Assembly: GCA_022360175.1 (NCBI GenBank) | Contig: JAKSDI010000251.1 | Location: 1 to 64,000 of the forward strand | DNA: 64,000 nt | Source of the DNA: Chitinophagales bacterium | GTDB lineage: Bacteria; Bacteroidota; Bacteroidia; Chitinophagales; Saprospiraceae | Reading direction: 5' to 3' | In this document: piece by piece, positions 8,019-17,772 of the stretch | Numbering within the stretch: position 1 is the stretch's first letter | Layout of the letters: the number at the start of each line of letters is the position of its first letter | Translations under genes and position numbers: made by a program | The notes under the pieces: generated by a model | What the model was told of the DNA's origin: nothing | What the model saw: the letters and a program-made list of their open reading frames with translations, nothing else | Databases searched by the model: none

Positions 8019-10409
8019 ATGGACTTGAATCATAGTGCAACTAAACAATTACCTCTAATCATTTTAATGTTATGTTGTCTGTCTTATAAGCCGATAGCAC
8101 AAACCATAAGAATACAACCCTATTTACAAGATGCAGCCCCTCACTCTATTTACATATTGTGGGAGACAGATTTTGGAGAGGAGAGTATCGTAGAATGGGG
8201 ACTAACAGATACATTAGGTAATGAATCTGTCGGACTTGCTTATACTTCTGATGGAGAGGCTATGGTGCATGAAGTGTATATCGAAGGTTTAGAGCGGTTT
8301 ACTCAATATTATTATCGAGTAAAAACAGACAATGTAATTTCAGAAATATTTCGCTTTAAAACCCCACCTTTTGCATCTGATCATGAATCTTTCAGGCTTG
8401 TAGCGATGAGTGATATGCAGAGGGATGGAGCATTTCCCAATAAGTTTCAGGAAATTGTAGAAGAAGGAGTACTTAACTATCTCAATGAAGAGTTGGGAGG
8501 TGAATTGATAGATAATTTGGCATTAGTAATGATCCCGGGTGATCTTGTGACGAATGGAAACGATTTTGATTCCTGGAAAAACACTTTTTTTAATCCTGCT
8601 GAAAAGCTGTTTAGCTATGTACCTGTTTATCCAGTATTGGGTAATCATGAAAATAATTCTCCGTATTATTTCACTTATTTTAAAATGCCGGATAATGGTA
8701 CTCCAGATTTTGAAGAGCATTGGTGGTATAAAGATTACGGTAATCTTCGAATTGTTGGCTTAAACTCAAATAGTCCTTTTACTAATGTAGAGCAACTGGA
8801 TTGGTTGGACGATATTTTATATTCAACTTGTGATTCTGATTCCATTGATTTTGTTTTTGCTCAATTGCATCACCCCCATAAATCTGAACTTTGGACGCCC
8901 GGTGAATCTGATTTTACGGGTGAAGTCATTAGTAAATTAGAACAATTTACAACGGAGTGTAATAAGCCTAGCATTCATTTTTTTGGGCACACACATGGAT
9001 ATTCTCGTGGACAATCAAGAGATCATAAACACTTATGGATAAATGTAGCCTCTGCTGGCGGAGCAATAGATAATTGGGGGGAGTTTCCAAATTTTGATTA
9101 TGATGAATTTTCAGTTTCACAGGATGAATATGGTTTTGTAATGGTAGAAGTTACAGATAGTGCAGATCCCAAATTGGTGGTCAAAAGAATAAGTAGAGGA
9201 GATCAGGACATAACGATTGACAATCAGCTCACCGATAGTTTAACGATTAGGCTAATTCCTACTATAGTTGATGCACCAGAACCAATATTCCCAATTGGAG
9301 AAGAAGGGATTGCACCAGAATGTGTTACATTGGTAGGAAGTGAATTCTCATCGCCAAATCTCAATGCGGCACACGGTCAAAGTCATTGGCAGCTAACTAC
9401 TTCACAGAATGGTTTTGATAATCCCATAATAGAGCGTTGGAAAAATTTCGAAAACTGGTATTATGATATTGATACTCAGTTAAATGATGATCTAACAGAT
9501 GAAGAAATTATAGGGTTGGATGAGTTTACAACCTATTTTTGGAGATTTCGGTATAGAGATAGAGAAATGAACTGGAGTGAATGGTCAGATTCTGTCGCAT
9601 TTACAACAGGAGCGTCAATTGCTCTGCCTAATCTATTGATTAATCCCGGTGCAGAAGAGGATACTAATGACTGGATTGTTGTAGAAGGGGTATTTGAAGC
9701 ATTAGAAAGTGGAGATTGCAATGGTGTAATGCCAAACAACGGCAATAAATATTTTTCTGTCGGTGGCCTTTGCGAACATAGCGAAATAGGGCGGGTAATT
9801 CAGGATATTAGCATGGAGGAATATATAGATTCAATAGATTCAGGCGGATTTTTAGTCCACTATGGCGGGTATCTATCTAACTATTCAGGCTCTGATCTTC
9901 CTGAAATGAAAGTTATTTTCTTAGATGAAAATCAGCTTGAAATAGGAGAGGGGAGTATTGTATCGACACTGAATAATACCTGGACGCTATTGAATGCTTC
10001 AGCTGTTATACCGGAAGAAACTCGTACGATTCAGGTAGAACTAAAAGGAACTAGGAATGCCGGGACAGATAACGATAGTTATTTTGATGACTTGTTTTTA
10101 TCTGTAGGTACTCCTCATGATGACTGTGATTTTATGGTTTCGACCACTAAATCTCCTAATATTCAGTCTTTAAATATTTTTCCAAATCCTGGCCGAGCTT
10201 TTACAACAATAGAAATCCCTGAATTTTATAAGGAAGATTTTATCCTTGGCCTTATGAATAGTGAGGGAGATAAAATTCAGCCTTCCTATCAAAAAACACC
10301 AGATGTTATTACCATCAATTTAGGCGATTTACCACAAGGGATATATATAGTTTATTTGCGAGGAGATCATGGATTAACACATGTCGGAAAATTGATTGTA
10401 GCTGATTGA
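8019..10409 (+). CDS. Secreted purple acid phosphatase-like metallophosphoesterase with T9SS tail
   Basis: A 796-residue protein. After a signal peptide (ending near PIAQ) comes a fibronectin III-like domain typical of purple acid phosphatases (about 30-115). The calcineurin-like phosphoesterase domain follows (about 125-390) with metal-ligand motifs SDMQ, GDLVTNG, GNHEN, LHHPH and GHTHGYSRG. Later come a fibronectin-like segment (about 430-530), a carbohydrate-binding-type beta-sandwich (about 545-705) and a T9SS type A sorting tail. A likely role is hydrolysis of phosphomonoesters or diesters outside the cell. The substrate cannot be told from sequence. The usual DxH of motif I reads D-M-Q, a known variation in this superfamily. 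Confidence 0.88.
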   Translation: MDLNHSATKQLPLIILMLCCLSYKPIAQTIRIQPYLQDAAPHSIYILWETDFGEESIVEWGLTDTLGNESVGLAYTSDGEAMVHEVYIEGLERFTQYYYRVKTDNVISEIFRFKTPPFASDHESFRLVAMSDMQRDGAFPNKFQEIVEEGVLNYLNEELGGELIDNLALVMIPGDLVTNGNDFDSWKNTFFNPAEKLFSYVPVYPVLGNHENNSPYYFTYFKMPDNGTPDFEEHWWYKDYGNLRIVGLNSNSPFTNVEQLDWLDDILYSTCDSDSIDFVFAQLHHPHKSELWTPGESDFTGEVISKLEQFTTECNKPSIHFFGHTHGYSRGQSRDHKHLWINVASAGGAIDNWGEFPNFDYDEFSVSQDEYGFVMVEVTDSADPKLVVKRISRGDQDITIDNQLTDSLTIRLIPTIVDAPEPIFPIGEEGIAPECVTLVGSEFSSPNLNAAHGQSHWQLTTSQNGFDNPIIERWKNFENWYYDIDTQLNDDLTDEEIIGLDEFTTYFWRFRYRDREMNWSEWSDSVAFTTGASIALPNLLINPGAEEDTNDWIVVEGVFEALESGDCNGVMPNNGNKYFSVGGLCEHSEIGRVIQDISMEEYIDSIDSGGFLVHYGGYLSNYSGSDLPEMKVIFLDENQLEIGEGSIVSTLNNTWTLLNASAVIPEETRTIQVELKGTRNAGTDNDSYFDDLFLSVGTPHDDCDFMVSTTKSPNIQSLNIFPNPGRAFTTIEIPEFYKEDFILGLMNSEGDKIQPSYQKTPDVITINLGDLPQGIYIVYLRGDHGLTHVGKLIVAD

Positions 10410-10434
10410 TGAAATTGTGAGTTGATTACCCTGT

Positions 10435-11184
10435 TTAATCTAGTAGTTCTAGTGTACGCCTGGCATTCGATTTCAAATCCGAGATTATCTTTTCGACTTC
10501 TTCGTTTTGAATATTTTTTGAAAAATCAGTAATCGAACTGTTTCTTAAAATACTGCCGTCTTTTAGCAATATGATTTCATCTGCAATATCGATAGCATCA
10601 TAAAGATCATGGGTAATAAAGATCATGGAAGTGCCGACCTTTTTTACAATTTGCCGTATTTCCTGGCGTAATTCAGACTTTAGGCCCGCGTCTAAATTGC
10701 TAAATGGTTCATCGAGCAATAACAGTTCTGGGTTTAGTGCCAAGGTTCGGACTATTGCTACTCTTTGCTCTTGTCCTCCACTAAGTGAAGTAGGATAAGC
10801 ATGGGCATAGTCTTCCATTTTTATCAGTTGGAGCAATCGTTTTACGGTTTCTTTTTTATTCGTTTTTAAACCAAAAGTTATGTTTTGTGCTACTGTTAAA
10901 TGTGGAAATAATGCAAAATCCTGAAATACTAGCCCTACATGTCGATGCTGAGGAGGCATGATTAAGGTATCATCACTTACTATTTTTCCTTTGATTTTAA
11001 TTTGGCCGCTATCGGGGCGTTCCAGGCCTGCAATAAGCCTAAGTAAGGTAGATTTGCCACTACCACTTTCTCCTACTACCGCACATATCTTACCTGTATC
11101 CATCGAAAAAGTACAGCTTGATAATGCATCCTTTTTTCCGTCGTACGATTTTGAAAGCCCCTTGATTTCTATAATTTTATTCAT
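10435..11184 (-). CDS. fbpC: Iron(III) ABC transporter ATP-binding protein
   Basis: A 249-residue ABC ATPase with Walker A GESGSGKS, Q-loop FQDFALFPHLT, signature LSGGQEQRVA, Walker B LLLLDEP and switch His in ITHD. It is last of three genes transcribed leftward, after the binding protein and permease, which together form a complete Fbp/Fut-type importer. It should energise uptake of ferric iron across the inner membrane. At 249 residues it is shorter than classical FbpC (about 350) because the C-terminal regulatory domain is largely missing. The symbol is by family; thiamine- or spermidine-type importers have similar ATPases, but the companion proteins favour iron. Confidence 0.85.
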   Translation of the reverse strand: MNKIIEIKGLSKSYDGKKDALSSCTFSMDTGKICAVVGESGSGKSTLLRLIAGLERPDSGQIKIKGKIVSDDTLIMPPQHRHVGLVFQDFALFPHLTVAQNITFGLKTNKKETVKRLLQLIKMEDYAHAYPTSLSGGQEQRVAIVRTLALNPELLLLDEPFSNLDAGLKSELRQEIRQIVKKVGTSMIFITHDLYDAIDIADEIILLKDGSILRNSSITDFSKNIQNEEVEKIISDLKSNARRTLELLD

Positions 11185-11218
11185 CAGTTGTTGTTAAATA
11201 TTCAGCCTTACAAATAAT

Positions 11219-12880
11219 TCATTTCATCTGCTTGTTAGCAGGCTTGCCAAAGGAGGTTAATTTTTTATTCCCATAGTTTAATAACATCATCATTAGTGTG
11301 ATCGTAAAAATCAGGACTAAAGCTGGTAGTGCGGCTTCTGCCACTCGCTCATCATCGGCATACTCATAGGCTTTTACTGCTAAAGTCTGTAAATTGTAAG
11401 GTTTTAAAATGAGCGTCAAAGGAAGCTCTTTTAAAATATCAATGAAAACCAGTAAAAATGCACTGATAATAGTACCCCGTAGCAGAGGTAATTCTATCTT
11501 GAATAAGGTTTTAATTTTACTCGATCCCAATAGGTAAGAAGATTCTGCTAAGTACTTACCCAACTTTAAAGTATTGGCCTCTATTGGATTATAAGCTACT
11601 GCTAAAAAGCGAAATACATAAGCGTAAATGAGTATGACACTGCTTCCGTAAAATAAGTATCCAATCTTTAAATGGAAGGTATCGCTAAAAAAGTTGATCA
11701 CAGTTTGGCTACTTCTGATAATGCCAATACCAATGATCGCTCCTGGAATGACATAACCAATTGTTGCTACTTTTTTGATGAAGTGAACGGAATTCAAATA
11801 ATTCCATTTTGAAAAGAAAATTAAAACCAATGCGGTGATGAGTATAAAGAATGCTGCGCCAAAGGCAACACTGATGCTTTGTAGCGCAATCCAGAATAAT
11901 TCGGCATTCAACATCGTATCAAGAGTGAGCATTGCCCAATATGATAATTGAGCTATAGGGAGTAGGAGCCCAAATACAATAGGGATAGCCAGTAGAAGTG
12001 GATAGATGATTCTTTTACTTCCGTTTAAAGATTTCCTCCTGGAATGAGTTGAACTTTGCTGACCAACCTTAATGGCATAAGATCTTTTACCTCTCAACCA
12101 GTTTACCAGGCTATTAATCAAAAAAACTAATACAACTAGTAGGGCTGATAAATAAATAGCAGATTGCAAATCCTCCAGTGCCGTCCAGGTTCTGAATATG
12201 CCGGTTGTAAACGTATTAATACCGTAATATTTTGCTGCTCCGTAATCATTGAGTACCTCCATGAAAACCAGAAAAAGCCCGCCAATTATCGCAGGAGATG
12301 CCAATGGTAGGGCAACAGAAAAGAAGTATCGCCGATTAGATGCTCCTAATAAGTAGGCAGTTTCCCGAATACTATTAGGGTGACTTTTAAAGACGGTTCT
12401 TGTACTTGCATATACATATGGGAAAAGAGAAAAACTCAAAACCCAAATTAAACCAAAAATATTCATCATTTCTACCTTCTGTATGGAGAACCCAATACTT
12501 TGTAAGTAAGTTATTAAAGAACCGCCATTGCCTAAAAGGCCAACATAAGCATAAGCAACAATATAGGAAGGGATTGCCAACGGCAGAAAAAGTAACCATT
12601 CTATTAGCCTTCGGAATGGGAAATCATAATTAGAAACTATCCATGCGGAAGAAATTCCAAGGAAGAAGGTTAAAAAACCTGTCCCCAGTAGTAGAAAGAG
12701 AGAATTTTGGATGTAATCCAGTAAAAAATAATTAACAATATGCCTCCACATTTCTCCAACACCATCAAATAGATAGATAACGATAGCAAAAACGGGAATA
12801 GCAACAAATAAACCAATGGCCATAGTATAAAATGACCATTGGTTTATATCTCTTTTTAAATGTTTGATTCTAAACTGCAT
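11219..12880 (-). CDS. fbpB: Iron(III) ABC transporter permease (fused two-half type)
   Basis: A 553-residue integral membrane protein with about 12 transmembrane segments arranged as two homologous halves, as in FbpB/SfuB/FutB. Each half has an EAA-type loop for ATPase contact (near ETAYLLGASNRRYF and ESSYLLGSSKIKTL). The gene begins 8 bases after the stop of the binding-protein gene and ends 34 bases before the ATPase gene, so the three form one operon. It is the inner-membrane channel for ferric ion handed over by the periplasmic protein. Confidence 0.88.
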   Translation of the reverse strand: MQFRIKHLKRDINQWSFYTMAIGLFVAIPVFAIVIYLFDGVGEMWRHIVNYFLLDYIQNSLFLLLGTGFLTFFLGISSAWIVSNYDFPFRRLIEWLLFLPLAIPSYIVAYAYVGLLGNGGSLITYLQSIGFSIQKVEMMNIFGLIWVLSFSLFPYVYASTRTVFKSHPNSIRETAYLLGASNRRYFFSVALPLASPAIIGGLFLVFMEVLNDYGAAKYYGINTFTTGIFRTWTALEDLQSAIYLSALLVVLVFLINSLVNWLRGKRSYAIKVGQQSSTHSRRKSLNGSKRIIYPLLLAIPIVFGLLLPIAQLSYWAMLTLDTMLNAELFWIALQSISVAFGAAFFILITALVLIFFSKWNYLNSVHFIKKVATIGYVIPGAIIGIGIIRSSQTVINFFSDTFHLKIGYLFYGSSVILIYAYVFRFLAVAYNPIEANTLKLGKYLAESSYLLGSSKIKTLFKIELPLLRGTIISAFLLVFIDILKELPLTLILKPYNLQTLAVKAYEYADDERVAEAALPALVLIFTITLMMMLLNYGNKKLTSFGKPANKQMK

Positions 12881-12887
12881 TTAGCTT

Positions 12888-13940
12888 TTATTGCCACTTT
12901 ACTTCGTCAAAGATAATAACAGCTTCCTTGTTTAGTTCCCCTAGTTTGGATAATGGCAATTTATCTTCTTTAAATTCACCCCACGAATTTAGTAAGTCGG
13001 ATGGAGCTGCACTAGGATTAACCGGATATTCATAATTTGCTTCTGCAAATATTTCCTGTACCTCTTTACTCGCTAAATATTCAATAAATTTAACGGCATT
13101 TTCTTTGTGAGGAGCATATCGGGAAACCCCAATTCCACTTATATTGATATGGGTTCCTCTATCTTCTTGATTGGGGAAAAACACGCTTACAGCATTTCCT
13201 GCTTTAATTTCAGTAGAATCTTTTGAATTAATGAGTTTACCCAAATAATAGGTGTTGATAATCGCTATCTCTCCTTCTCCTGCTAAAATTCCTTTCACCT
13301 GGTCTCTGTCATTACCTTTAGGCGAACGAGCAAAGTTTTCTACTACTCCGGCTGCCCATTCTTTTGCCTTTTCTTTTCCGTCATTGGCTATAATAGAAGC
13401 CAGTAATGATTGGTTGTATATATTGCCTGAAGAACGAATGAGAATTTTATTGTTCCATTTAGATTCTGTTAATGCTTCATAAGTAGACAAATCCTCTGTA
13501 TTTACTTTGTCCTTGTCATATACAATAACCCTGGCTCTTTTGGTCAAACCAAACCAATGACCTTCTGTATCCCGTAAATGAGCAGGGATAGACTGGGTTA
13601 AAATATCGGAATTAATTGTTTGTAAGAGTCCTTTGTTTTTTGCTCTTACTAGCCTTCCTGCATCAACTGTAATCAGCAAGTCGGCAGGTGATTGATCTCC
13701 CTCGCTTTCCATTTTTTGGATAAGCTCATCTGCATTTGCTTTTACAACATTAACTTTAATGCCTGTTTCCTCTTCAAACTGTGCAAAAATGGCTTTATCA
13801 GTGTCATAATGCCTATGCGTATAAAGTGTAATGGACTGATCTGATTGCTTGTCTTCCTGTGCATTGGCTTTTGGCTGGCCTTCATTACTGCAAGAAGCTA
13901 ATAGTGCAATAAAAACTATAAACATGAATTGTCTAAGCAT
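12888..13940 (-). CDS. fbpA: Iron(III) ABC transporter substrate-binding lipoprotein
   Basis: A 350-residue periplasmic-binding-protein type 2 fold. The N-terminus has a lipobox (LLASCSNEG), so it is membrane-tethered rather than free. The text YTHRHYDTDKAIFAQFEEETG and later INTYYLGKL (two Tyr typical of iron ligands in FbpA/FutA) identify the ferric-iron family. It is first in the importer operon. A 23-base palindrome and a TAnnTTTG box lie just upstream, so metal-dependent repression is plausible. It could bind another oxyanion-bound metal, but the Tyr pair makes iron most likely. Confidence 0.87.
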   Translation of the reverse strand: MLRQFMFIVFIALLASCSNEGQPKANAQEDKQSDQSITLYTHRHYDTDKAIFAQFEEETGIKVNVVKANADELIQKMESEGDQSPADLLITVDAGRLVRAKNKGLLQTINSDILTQSIPAHLRDTEGHWFGLTKRARVIVYDKDKVNTEDLSTYEALTESKWNNKILIRSSGNIYNQSLLASIIANDGKEKAKEWAAGVVENFARSPKGNDRDQVKGILAGEGEIAIINTYYLGKLINSKDSTEIKAGNAVSVFFPNQEDRGTHINISGIGVSRYAPHKENAVKFIEYLASKEVQEIFAEANYEYPVNPSAAPSDLLNSWGEFKEDKLPLSKLGELNKEAVIIFDEVKWQ

Positions 13941-13972
13941 GTTATCAATATTCTAAGTTGTTATAAAATATG

Positions 13973-13980
13973 CAAATATA
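13973..13980 (-). promoter_or_regulatory. -7 box (TATATTTG) of the iron importer operon
   Basis: On the minus strand TATATTTG matches the Bacteroidota TAnnTTTG element and lies 33 bases before the fbpA start codon. It directly abuts the palindrome at 13982-14004, so a protein bound there would cover the promoter. Confidence 0.6.
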
Positions 13981-13981
13981 A

Positions 13982-14004
13982 TTATTTAGATAAAATCTAA
14001 ATAA
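13982..14004. promoter_or_regulatory. Palindromic operator candidate for the iron importer
   Basis: Perfect inverted repeat with 9-base arms TTATTTAGA / TCTAAATAA around TAAAA. It lies immediately upstream of the -7 box. The shape (TTTAGAT-type half sites) resembles boxes of DtxR/MntR-family metal-dependent repressors more than classical Fur boxes. That assignment is by resemblance only; no regulator gene is adjacent. Confidence 0.5.
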
Positions 14005-14291
14005 GGGCCTTGTTTTTTTCTATTTCGTGATAGGCGTCCTGTAAAAATTTATGAATAAAGCGAAGCTTTCTGAGGTGTCTAAAATCCCCAAATTAAATAT
14101 TGTTACTGTGATAGAAAGACTAATAATGCTTTGATGGGGTCGAATGATGTTTAGTGTATAATTCTGAATTATTTAAATAGACGATATTATAATATGATTT
14201 GATTGTATGATTTGTTGATTTGCAAAATATTTTTTTGTGTAAAAGTGCTATAATCTATATAGGATATAGCTGAAATAAGTAGCGCTTGTCT

Positions 14292-14299
14292 TATTTTTG
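14292..14299 (+). promoter_or_regulatory. -7 box (TATTTTTG) for the CoA-transferase gene
   Basis: TAnnTTTG match lying 32 bases before the ATG at 14332. It supports that ATG over the in-frame TTG at 14314. The rest of 14005-14291 is AT-rich intergenic sequence in which I see nothing else. Confidence 0.5.
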
Positions 14300-14331
14300 T
14301 AGGGCGTGAAACTTTGTTAAAAAACACAATT

Positions 14332-15615
14332 ATGAATTCAAAATATTGTTCTAACGCTGAGGAAGCAGTTCAAATCATAAAATCAGGACATAGAGTTTTT
14401 GTACATACAGCAGCAGCAACCCCTGTGCGCTTATTGGAAGCCATGACTGCAAGGCATAATGAGTTGAGGGATGTAGAAATTGTATCTGCACACACAGAAG
14501 GGCCAGCCCCTTATGCGGCTGATGAGTATGCTAAAAGCTTTAAGATAAGTGCTTTTTTTGTAGGGCATAACATAAGAAAAGCTGTTCAGCGCGGCAGAGC
14601 GCATTATGTACCTATTTTCTTAAGTGAGATTCCAGCTTTATTCCGCTCGGGAGAGATGCCGCTAGATGTAGCAATGGTTACAGTATCCAAGCCAAATGCA
14701 AAAGGTTTCTGTTCTTTAGGCTGTTCTGTAGATATATCCAATGCTGCCATTGATAACGCCAAATACGTGATCGCGCAGGTAAACCCCAATATGCCGTTTG
14801 TACACGGTAATGGGATTTTACATATGGATAAGATTACTCATTATATAGAAGTAGATGAGCCATTATTCGAACTTCCTATTAATGAGCCTTCTGCGATAGA
14901 AAGAAAAATAGGAGAAAATGTTGCAGAATTGATTGATGATGGCGCCACCCTTCAAATGGGAATTGGAGGTATTCCTAATGCAGTATTACACAGCCTTTCA
15001 GGTCATAGAGGTTTGGGAATTCACTCTGAAATGATTTCGGATGGTATTATCCCTTTATACGAAAGAGGGGTGATTACAGGTATGAATAAAAAGACGGATC
15101 TGGGTAAAATAGTAGCTGGATTTGCATTTGGTAGTAGAAAACTATACGATTTCATCAATGAAAACCCAATCGTAAATATGATGGATGTGAGTTATGTAAA
15201 TGATACTCGCACCATTCGAATGAATCCTAATTTTATTGCTATTAATAGCGCTATTGAAATAGATGTTTTAGGGCAGGTTTGTGCAGATTCTATAGGAACG
15301 AAGCATTATTCCGGAGTAGGCGGACAAATGGATTTCATAAGAGGTGCTGCCCTTTCTGAAGGAGGTAAGGCTGTTTTGGCATTGCCTTCCCGCACGAAAA
15401 AAGGGATTCCAAGAATCGTCAGCACATTAAATAATGGCGCTTCTGTTGTGACAACAAGAGCCCATGTACAGTATGTAGCTACAGAATATGGAGTAGCCTA
15501 CTTGTATGCACAAAATCTTAAAGAAAGAGTAAAACGAATGATCAATATCGCTCACCCAGAAGACAGAGAAAATCTAGCCAAAATGGCTTATGATGCTTAT
15601 AAGATTTTGATATAG
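14332..15615 (+). CDS. Acetyl-CoA hydrolase/transferase family CoA-transferase
   Basis: A 427-residue cytosolic enzyme of the acetyl-CoA hydrolase/4-hydroxybutyrate (or butyrate) CoA-transferase family. Diagnostic features are GIGGIPNAVL, the segment GIHSEMISDG carrying the catalytic Glu, and GGQMDFIRGA in the C-terminal domain. These enzymes move CoA between acyl-CoA and acetate through a glutamyl-CoA intermediate. Which acyl group is used cannot be read from sequence. I chose the ATG at 14332 because it fits the promoter spacing. It is monocistronic, with a strong terminator after it. Confidence 0.85.
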   Translation: MNSKYCSNAEEAVQIIKSGHRVFVHTAAATPVRLLEAMTARHNELRDVEIVSAHTEGPAPYAADEYAKSFKISAFFVGHNIRKAVQRGRAHYVPIFLSEIPALFRSGEMPLDVAMVTVSKPNAKGFCSLGCSVDISNAAIDNAKYVIAQVNPNMPFVHGNGILHMDKITHYIEVDEPLFELPINEPSAIERKIGENVAELIDDGATLQMGIGGIPNAVLHSLSGHRGLGIHSEMISDGIIPLYERGVITGMNKKTDLGKIVAGFAFGSRKLYDFINENPIVNMMDVSYVNDTRTIRMNPNFIAINSAIEIDVLGQVCADSIGTKHYSGVGGQMDFIRGAALSEGGKAVLALPSRTKKGIPRIVSTLNNGASVVTTRAHVQYVATEYGVAYLYAQNLKERVKRMINIAHPEDRENLAKMAYDAYKILI

Positions 15616-15633
15616 TTTAAATACTTTAAGTTT

Positions 15634-15674
15634 AAAGCCCATCTGGATAGCATCGTTCCGGATGGGCTTTTTTC
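15634..15674 (+). terminator. Rho-independent terminator of the CoA-transferase gene
   Basis: Hairpin with 10-base arms AAAGCCCATC / GATGGGCTTT (15634-15643 and 15661-15670) followed by a T run, 18 bases after the stop codon. Confidence 0.85.
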
Positions 15675-15971
15675 ATGCCTCTTAGATATCCATAGCAGGA
15701 AAATTATATTGAAATAAACCTATTAGTTTTTCTTTTGCAGGAAATTGAAAATTAATATAAACTAAGGGGTAACCTTTCGCCAAAATGGGTATTTACTATT
15801 GAAAACCAGTTCAAACAACGCAATTCATGGAATTGGTTTTTTCTCTTATGGAATTTTCTCTACTAAAGAAAGTCGGATGACCTGAGTATGTGGCTAAAAC
15901 ATATGTACCTATAATCTTGGCCACTATAAGTAAGAGAGCATAATTTATTATAATCACATCAATTTTTAATT
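15675..15971. other. Intergenic stretch with no recognised feature
   Basis: About 300 AT-rich bases between a terminator and the next gene. I found no open frame of note, no TAnnTTTG box in good position and no repeat. Confidence 0.6.
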
Positions 15972-16412
15972 ATGAAGGCATCAAGTCCACATGAGGATAT
16001 TATATCCTTAGCAAAGGGAAAAGTAATGTTTCAGGGAGAATATACCTTTTATACTCCTGGTTCAATTAATGCCCCTTCTGGAAATTTTTCATTACTGATT
16101 TCTGGCAACCCTGATGGTTCTAACACAGCATCTGGTGTGATGACCATACGCACGCTTTGGGGAGTAGGTACAATGACTACTTTACACTACCAGGGAACAG
16201 TGAGTTTTGATGGGAGTACTGGTTATACAACTATTAAAGCTGAAGGGCACGGAGTGATGATTTACGACTTTAATAAAAAACGTACCATTCAGGCTAATAT
16301 CCTTATCGTTTTAGAACCAGGACTTAAAAATGGTAAATTGACTGTCGAAGGTTTTGGACAAGATATGCCTTGTACCCTCACTCATAAACAAGAAGATAAT
16401 ATTAATTCCTAA
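15972..16412 (+). CDS. Uncharacterised beta-rich protein
   Basis: A 146-residue protein without signal peptide, composed mostly of short strands with alternating polar and hydrophobic residues and many Gly/Thr. This would suit a small beta-barrel or lipocalin-like fold. No motif was recognised. It leads a cluster of three same-strand genes whose other two members are beta-propellers, also without signal peptides. Its stop codon is fused to the left edge of a repeat element (CTAA). Confidence 0.6.
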   Translation: MKASSPHEDIISLAKGKVMFQGEYTFYTPGSINAPSGNFSLLISGNPDGSNTASGVMTIRTLWGVGTMTTLHYQGTVSFDGSTGYTTIKAEGHGVMIYDFNKKRTIQANILIVLEPGLKNGKLTVEGFGQDMPCTLTHKQEDNINS

Positions 16413-16609
16413 CGCTTTGTTAAGTATCAAATACAGAGTAGAGACTTCGGAGAACCTGTCTTCCGCCAGGAAGACAGGTTCGGATGAAGTCGCATATCCT
16501 GTTATTTGTACGACTTCATCCGAAGTCGAAACGCTACCCTGAACATTTTCAATAAACTTCCGACTTCTCCGAAGTCCTTACTCTTCTTTTGATACTTGAC
16601 AAAGTACTG
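16409..16609. repeat. CTAG-bounded hairpin repeat, copy 1
   Basis: A 201-base intergenic element. Its ends form an imperfect 21-base terminal inverted repeat (left AACGCTTTGTTAAGTATC, right GATACTTGACAAAGTACT). Inside is a perfect 14-base inverted repeat, TTCGGATGAAGTCG and its complement, around a 20-base loop, plus CTTCGGAGAA-type modules and an extra hairpin with arms CCTGTCTTCC / GGAAGACAGG. The left edge overlaps the stop codon of the preceding gene. The same modules recur in the copies at 27557, 36003 and 54138. Confidence 0.75.
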
Positions 16610-16637
16610 GTATACTATTAACCATAAAACCCATATT

Positions 16638-17717
16638 ATGTCACAAATTATTAGTGGAGTAGACCTTAGCTTTAGCTATAGCCCTCAACCTCAGGCCTTA
16701 ATCAAAACCAGTTCAAATGATTATCTGATTGCAGGAAGAGCATTTAATGGCTCTCAGCCGGATACTGGATTTGCTGTACTTTACAATCCCTATTCTGGCA
16801 ATCCGGTTATTTGGGAAGAATCCTATGGAGGACAATACAGTACTATGTTTCTGGATGCAGCATTGTTAGAGGATGGCAATTTCATTGCCGTAGGAATTTG
16901 GTTCACATCAGTTTATGCTGGTGATGAGAATGTATGGCTTGTCAAGATCAGTAGTACAGATGGTAGTGTGATCTGGCAAAAAAATATAGGAGAGAAAGGG
17001 GTGAAACGCGATGGATATGCTGTTACAGCATCCAAGGATGGAGGCTTTGTAGTTTCTTCGCTGGCCATTAAGCATGGCTCTTCAGAGCTGAAGAATGTGG
17101 TTATGAAATTTGATGCCAATGGTGATCAGGAATGGTCGACTTATCTTGATGATAAAGTTGGATATTCTATTATCACTACTCAAAATGGAAACTATGCAAT
17201 GTGTGGTGCCACTGCTCCTGACAGTGGAGGGAATAATCAAGTTTTTGCAGCCCTTTTAGATTCTTCTGGAAAAATTTTGTGGGAAAGAACCTATACGACT
17301 TACTCTATTTATGTACTATTGAACAGCGATATTACAGAAAACTCCAATGGTGACTTTACTATTGCAGCCAAATCAGTATTGATGAGGATCACTGGTAAAG
17401 GCAATGTAATTTGGGAACATCAAAACTTTGACTTGATTCTGAATTCTGTGATTGAAGCAAAAGATGATACATTGGCTGTTGCAGGAAGCAGGCTAATTAA
17501 TGGGATGGGCTTTCAGCGTGCTTATGTTGCCGGAGCAGATCAAAGTGGTGTAAAATTACTGTGGGATAATACTGAGATTACCTACAATAGCAATATCCCA
17601 CAAATTGTATTTGATGATGAACAGAACATTGTAGCGACAGGAAGTATTCCTTATGGTCCTAATACTTCTGAGCTATTTGCATGTGTTTTTGCCAATGCAA
17701 AAGTTCTTTTTACGTAA
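16638..17717 (+). CDS. Cytosolic-looking beta-propeller protein
   Basis: A 359-residue protein built from about seven repeats with the pattern D-G-x-x-I/V-W-x-x-x-x-G, as in delta-60/PQQ-type propellers. An in-frame TTG 42 bases upstream lies inside the adjoining repeat element, so the ATG at 16638 is the better start. No signal peptide, lipobox or sorting tail is present, which is unusual because most such propellers in this phylum are exported. It is 55 bases before another propeller gene on the same strand and probably co-transcribed with it. Confidence 0.7.
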   Translation: MSQIISGVDLSFSYSPQPQALIKTSSNDYLIAGRAFNGSQPDTGFAVLYNPYSGNPVIWEESYGGQYSTMFLDAALLEDGNFIAVGIWFTSVYAGDENVWLVKISSTDGSVIWQKNIGEKGVKRDGYAVTASKDGGFVVSSLAIKHGSSELKNVVMKFDANGDQEWSTYLDDKVGYSIITTQNGNYAMCGATAPDSGGNNQVFAALLDSSGKILWERTYTTYSIYVLLNSDITENSNGDFTIAAKSVLMRITGKGNVIWEHQNFDLILNSVIEAKDDTLAVAGSRLINGMGFQRAYVAGADQSGVKLLWDNTEITYNSNIPQIVFDDEQNIVATGSIPYGPNTSELFACVFANAKVLFT

Positions 17718-17772
17718 TAAACAGAAGTGAGGGCTAATATTTGAATCTATAAATTTTAATAAAAAAACACCT

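Noticed and set aside
16354..16542. 62-residue open frame through repeat copy 1
   Set aside because: It overlaps the end of a gene and a palindromic repeat; it is a by-product of the repeat.
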